Assembly: GCA_050115555.1 (NCBI GenBank)
Contig: JASFQI010000216.1
Coordinates: 1 to 8,440 of the forward strand
Direction of reading: 5' to 3'
Source of the DNA: JASFQI01 sp050115555
GTDB lineage: Bacteria > Desulfobacterota > DSM-4660 > Desulfatiglandales > HGW-15
DNA length: 8,440 nucleotides
Of this stretch, positions 6,420 through 8,440 are shown in pieces; position 1 is the first letter of the stretch, and the number at the start of each line of letters is the position of its first letter. Below the pieces are notes generated by a model. The model made no database searches. It was not told the DNA's origin and saw only the letters and a program-made list of their open reading frames with translations. The position numbers were made by a program, and so were the translations under genes.

Positions 6420-8440
6420 CTAAAAACCGATGCTGAACGATGCGCCAAAGGTGCGATCTGTGGCCAGGTACCCTGACGTGTCATAGTACTCTTCGTCGAA
6501 CACGTTCTTTACGTACACGTTCAAGGTGGCATCTTTGAAAATGCCTTTTTGCTCGAAGAAGGTGTGTTTCACACCGAAATCGAACAGGTGATAAGCCTCA
6601 TTGGATACATCGCGGAACTCCCACACATTCGGCCGAACCTCCTCACTGATTTGCGTGGTTTCCTCGCTCTGGTAGTAGTAGTCCAGCATCAACTCGGTCG
6701 TTTCAAACAACGCATAGCGCAACCCGGCGTTCACCCGATGCTCGGCCCGCTGGTCCAGCTCGGTTTCAAAGGCCGGCTCGTCTCCCTCATTGTGGTATTG
6801 CTGCCAGGCATAGCTCAGGTTGAATGAGAGCGCGTCGGTCAGGTGACCGCCGAGGTCCAGTTCCACGCCATGGCGGTGCACCTCTTCGAGGTTGATCACC
6901 GCATCACTGTAGATCTCATCGCCGGCGGCTGGGGTGTTGTTCTGGGCATATGTGCCATTGGATGCGATGTAGTCCTCGATTTGATAGAAGGCGTAGCTCA
7001 ATTTGAGCGAGATATCGCGCCACAGACGCCGGTTGAACACCAGGTCGTACCCTATGCCGTGCTCTGCATCCAGCCAGAAGCCCGTGGGCCATCCCCTTGG
7101 ATTGTAGTCCCCGAGATAGTCCGGGGCTCGCCAGATCCTGCTGATGCCCAGCGAGAGCGAGGTGTCCCTCAGGCACGGGGCCACCTCATCCATCTTCCAC
7201 GTAAGGAAGGACTTTGGGATCAAATCGTCCCATTTCATTTCCACATAACCCGCTTCCTCGATGTAGGGGGCCAGATAGGACCAGTCCCCTACGTTGACTT
7301 TGACATCCTCGTACCGAAGGCCGAGCGTGAGATCCAGGGAGGGGACAATGCCCCATTTGTGCTGGGCATAGCCGCTTCTCTTGTCAACCCCGACCACTTT
7401 GTACTCAACCCCTTGGTCGTACATCCGTACCACGTCAAAGCCGACTGTGGTGACCTGGTTGTCCGCCCACTGAATTTCATCCTGGGCCTTGAACCCTTTC
7501 TGCCACCAGTCCGTATCCGCAACATCATAGCGTTTGTTACTGCCCGGGATGTAATAGTAATTCCAATCCCGGTTGTCCTTGCTGTAATAGGCGCCCACGT
7601 GCAAACGGCCGATGGGGGAGGATTGCTCATAGTTGACCCTGTAGGAGAAAGACTTGCCGTCCCAGGTCGGGTCCTGCCAAGGATTAAAAGCGCTGTCTTC
7701 TACGACAGGGTAACCGGCATCGTAATCGTCGATTGCGCTGTTGTTGTTGACAGGGATTTGGCGTTTCACATCCGAATGTGTGGCGCTGAAGGTGACGAAT
7801 CCATCATTGGGCAGGACATACCCGAGACGACCGTAAACGGTGTCGATTTCAGTTTCATTGGAGCGCAGGTAGCCGTCAGTGGAGTACCTCCGATAAGCCA
7901 TATCATAGGTAAAGGCATCTACCGCTCCCTGGACCAGGGCCTCATGATTCTGCGTGTCATAGGACCCATAGCTGGTGGACACCCTGCCATCCGGTTTCAG
8001 GGTGTCCCGGCGCTCGGGCGTCTTGGTGACAAAGTTGATCACCCCACCGATGCTCTTGCTGTCGTAGAGAGCCGAATGAGGCCCGGGCAGAATTTCGACC
8101 TTGTCGATCATGAAGGTGGGCAGGAGGCTGTAGTCCACGATATTGCTCGACTTACGCCCGCCTGTCTTCTGAAGCGTCAATGAATCAATGGCCGTGACAA
8201 ATCGTTTGGATTCGAACCCGCGCATAAACACGCTGTCCACACCCGGGTCCAGGTTCGTCTGACCGCGGAAATCGATGATCGCCTGTGTTTTGAGCACATC
8301 GATTACACTGTTCGTTTCGCCGACAACGGAGTATGTATCGAAATCGATGACCGTTTCCGCCGGTGTATGCTCGATGCCTGATGCCTCAAAGGGTTTTTCT
8401 TCACTTACCACCACATCCTCAAGTTTTTGCCTCTCCTTCG
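6420..8440 (-). CDS. TonB-dependent outer-membrane receptor, 5' end outside window
   Basis: Outer-membrane beta-barrel receptor driven by TonB/ExbBD for active uptake of a scarce ligand such as a metal chelate, siderophore, cobalamin or metal ion. The frame is open through the right edge, so the start and signal peptide are missing. The GTG at 8414 is internal: upstream codons continue as KERQKLEDVVVSEEKPF, and EDVVVSEE is a plausible TonB box at the mature N-terminus. The plug domain follows, with VFMRGFESKRF, IDKVEILPGPHSALYDS and SIGGVINFVTKTP. The rest is barrel with alternating strands and many Tyr/Trp residues, including loops such as DWNYYYIPGSNKRYD. The C-terminus has the classic ending: NVYVKNVFDEEYYD, then a final strand terminating in Phe (FGASFSIGF) for BAM recognition. 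About 673 residues are visible, close to a full mature receptor. The ligand cannot be read from sequence. It is the first visible gene of the operon; the next gene starts 96 bases after its stop. Confidence 0.93.
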   Translation of the reverse strand, partial: KERQKLEDVVVSEEKPFEASGIEHTPAETVIDFDTYSVVGETNSVIDVLKTQAIIDFRGQTNLDPGVDSVFMRGFESKRFVTAIDSLTLQKTGGRKSSNIVDYSLLPTFMIDKVEILPGPHSALYDSKSIGGVINFVTKTPERRDTLKPDGRVSTSYGSYDTQNHEALVQGAVDAFTYDMAYRRYSTDGYLRSNETEIDTVYGRLGYVLPNDGFVTFSATHSDVKRQIPVNNNSAIDDYDAGYPVVEDSAFNPWQDPTWDGKSFSYRVNYEQSSPIGRLHVGAYYSKDNRDWNYYYIPGSNKRYDVADTDWWQKGFKAQDEIQWADNQVTTVGFDVVRMYDQGVEYKVVGVDKRSGYAQHKWGIVPSLDLTLGLRYEDVKVNVGDWSYLAPYIEEAGYVEMKWDDLIPKSFLTWKMDEVAPCLRDTSLSLGISRIWRAPDYLGDYNPRGWPTGFWLDAEHGIGYDLVFNRRLWRDISLKLSYAFYQIEDYIASNGTYAQNNTPAAGDEIYSDAVINLEEVHRHGVELDLGGHLTDALSFNLSYAWQQYHNEGDEPAFETELDQRAEHRVNAGLRYALFETTELMLDYYYQSEETTQISEEVRPNVWEFRDVSNEAYHLFDFGVKHTFFEQKGIFKDATLNVYVKNVFDEEYYDTSGYLATDRTFGASFSIGF

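Noticed and set aside
6843..8183. 446-codon open frame on the plus strand opposite the receptor
   Set aside because: It lies wholly antisense to a clear TonB receptor, has no recognisable family motifs or convincing ribosome site, and its composition follows from the codon use of the gene opposite.

Overview
All genes in this window lie on the minus strand in one tightly packed series. Transcription therefore runs from the right edge to the left edge. In transcription order they are: (1) the 3' part of a TonB-dependent outer-membrane receptor (8440 to 6420); (2) an exported FmdE-like putative metal-binding protein (6323 to 5250); (3) a very large membrane protein joining a duplicated MFS-like transmembrane region, a spermidine-synthase-like domain and five TPR repeats (about 5172 to 1804); (4) a small TsaA/TrmO-family SAM-dependent methyltransferase-like protein (1742 to 1227); and (5) the 5' part of a family 5 (NikA/DppA/OppA-type) ABC-transporter substrate-binding lipoprotein, running off the left edge (1181 to 1). 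Gaps between genes are about 45 to 100 bases, so a single operon is likely. Its promoter should lie beyond the right edge. There is no RNA gene, insertion sequence, CRISPR array or gene-free stretch over 300 bases.

The TonB receptor and the secreted protein mean a Gram-negative (diderm) host. GC content is moderate. The FmdE-like protein and TsaA-like protein, together with a fused membrane/spermidine-synthase protein, suggest an anaerobic Desulfobacterota (former Deltaproteobacteria) type, such as a sulfate reducer or syntroph. That is an inference from gene content; no marker gene is present.

Read together, the operon looks like a complete uptake route for a metal, a metal chelate or a similar small ligand. 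It would have an outer-membrane receptor, a periplasmic metal-binding candidate, and a substrate-binding lipoprotein whose permease and ATPase genes would be expected just beyond the left edge. Two proteins of SAM-using families sit inside this transport set, which is the most unusual point. Either could make or modify a small chelator (metallophore). This is a hypothesis; nothing in the sequence fixes the substrate. Smaller points of interest are a hairpin that appears to sequester the ribosome-binding site of the large fusion gene, a GC-rich hairpin just upstream of it, and a TsaA protein lacking a normally conserved Arg.
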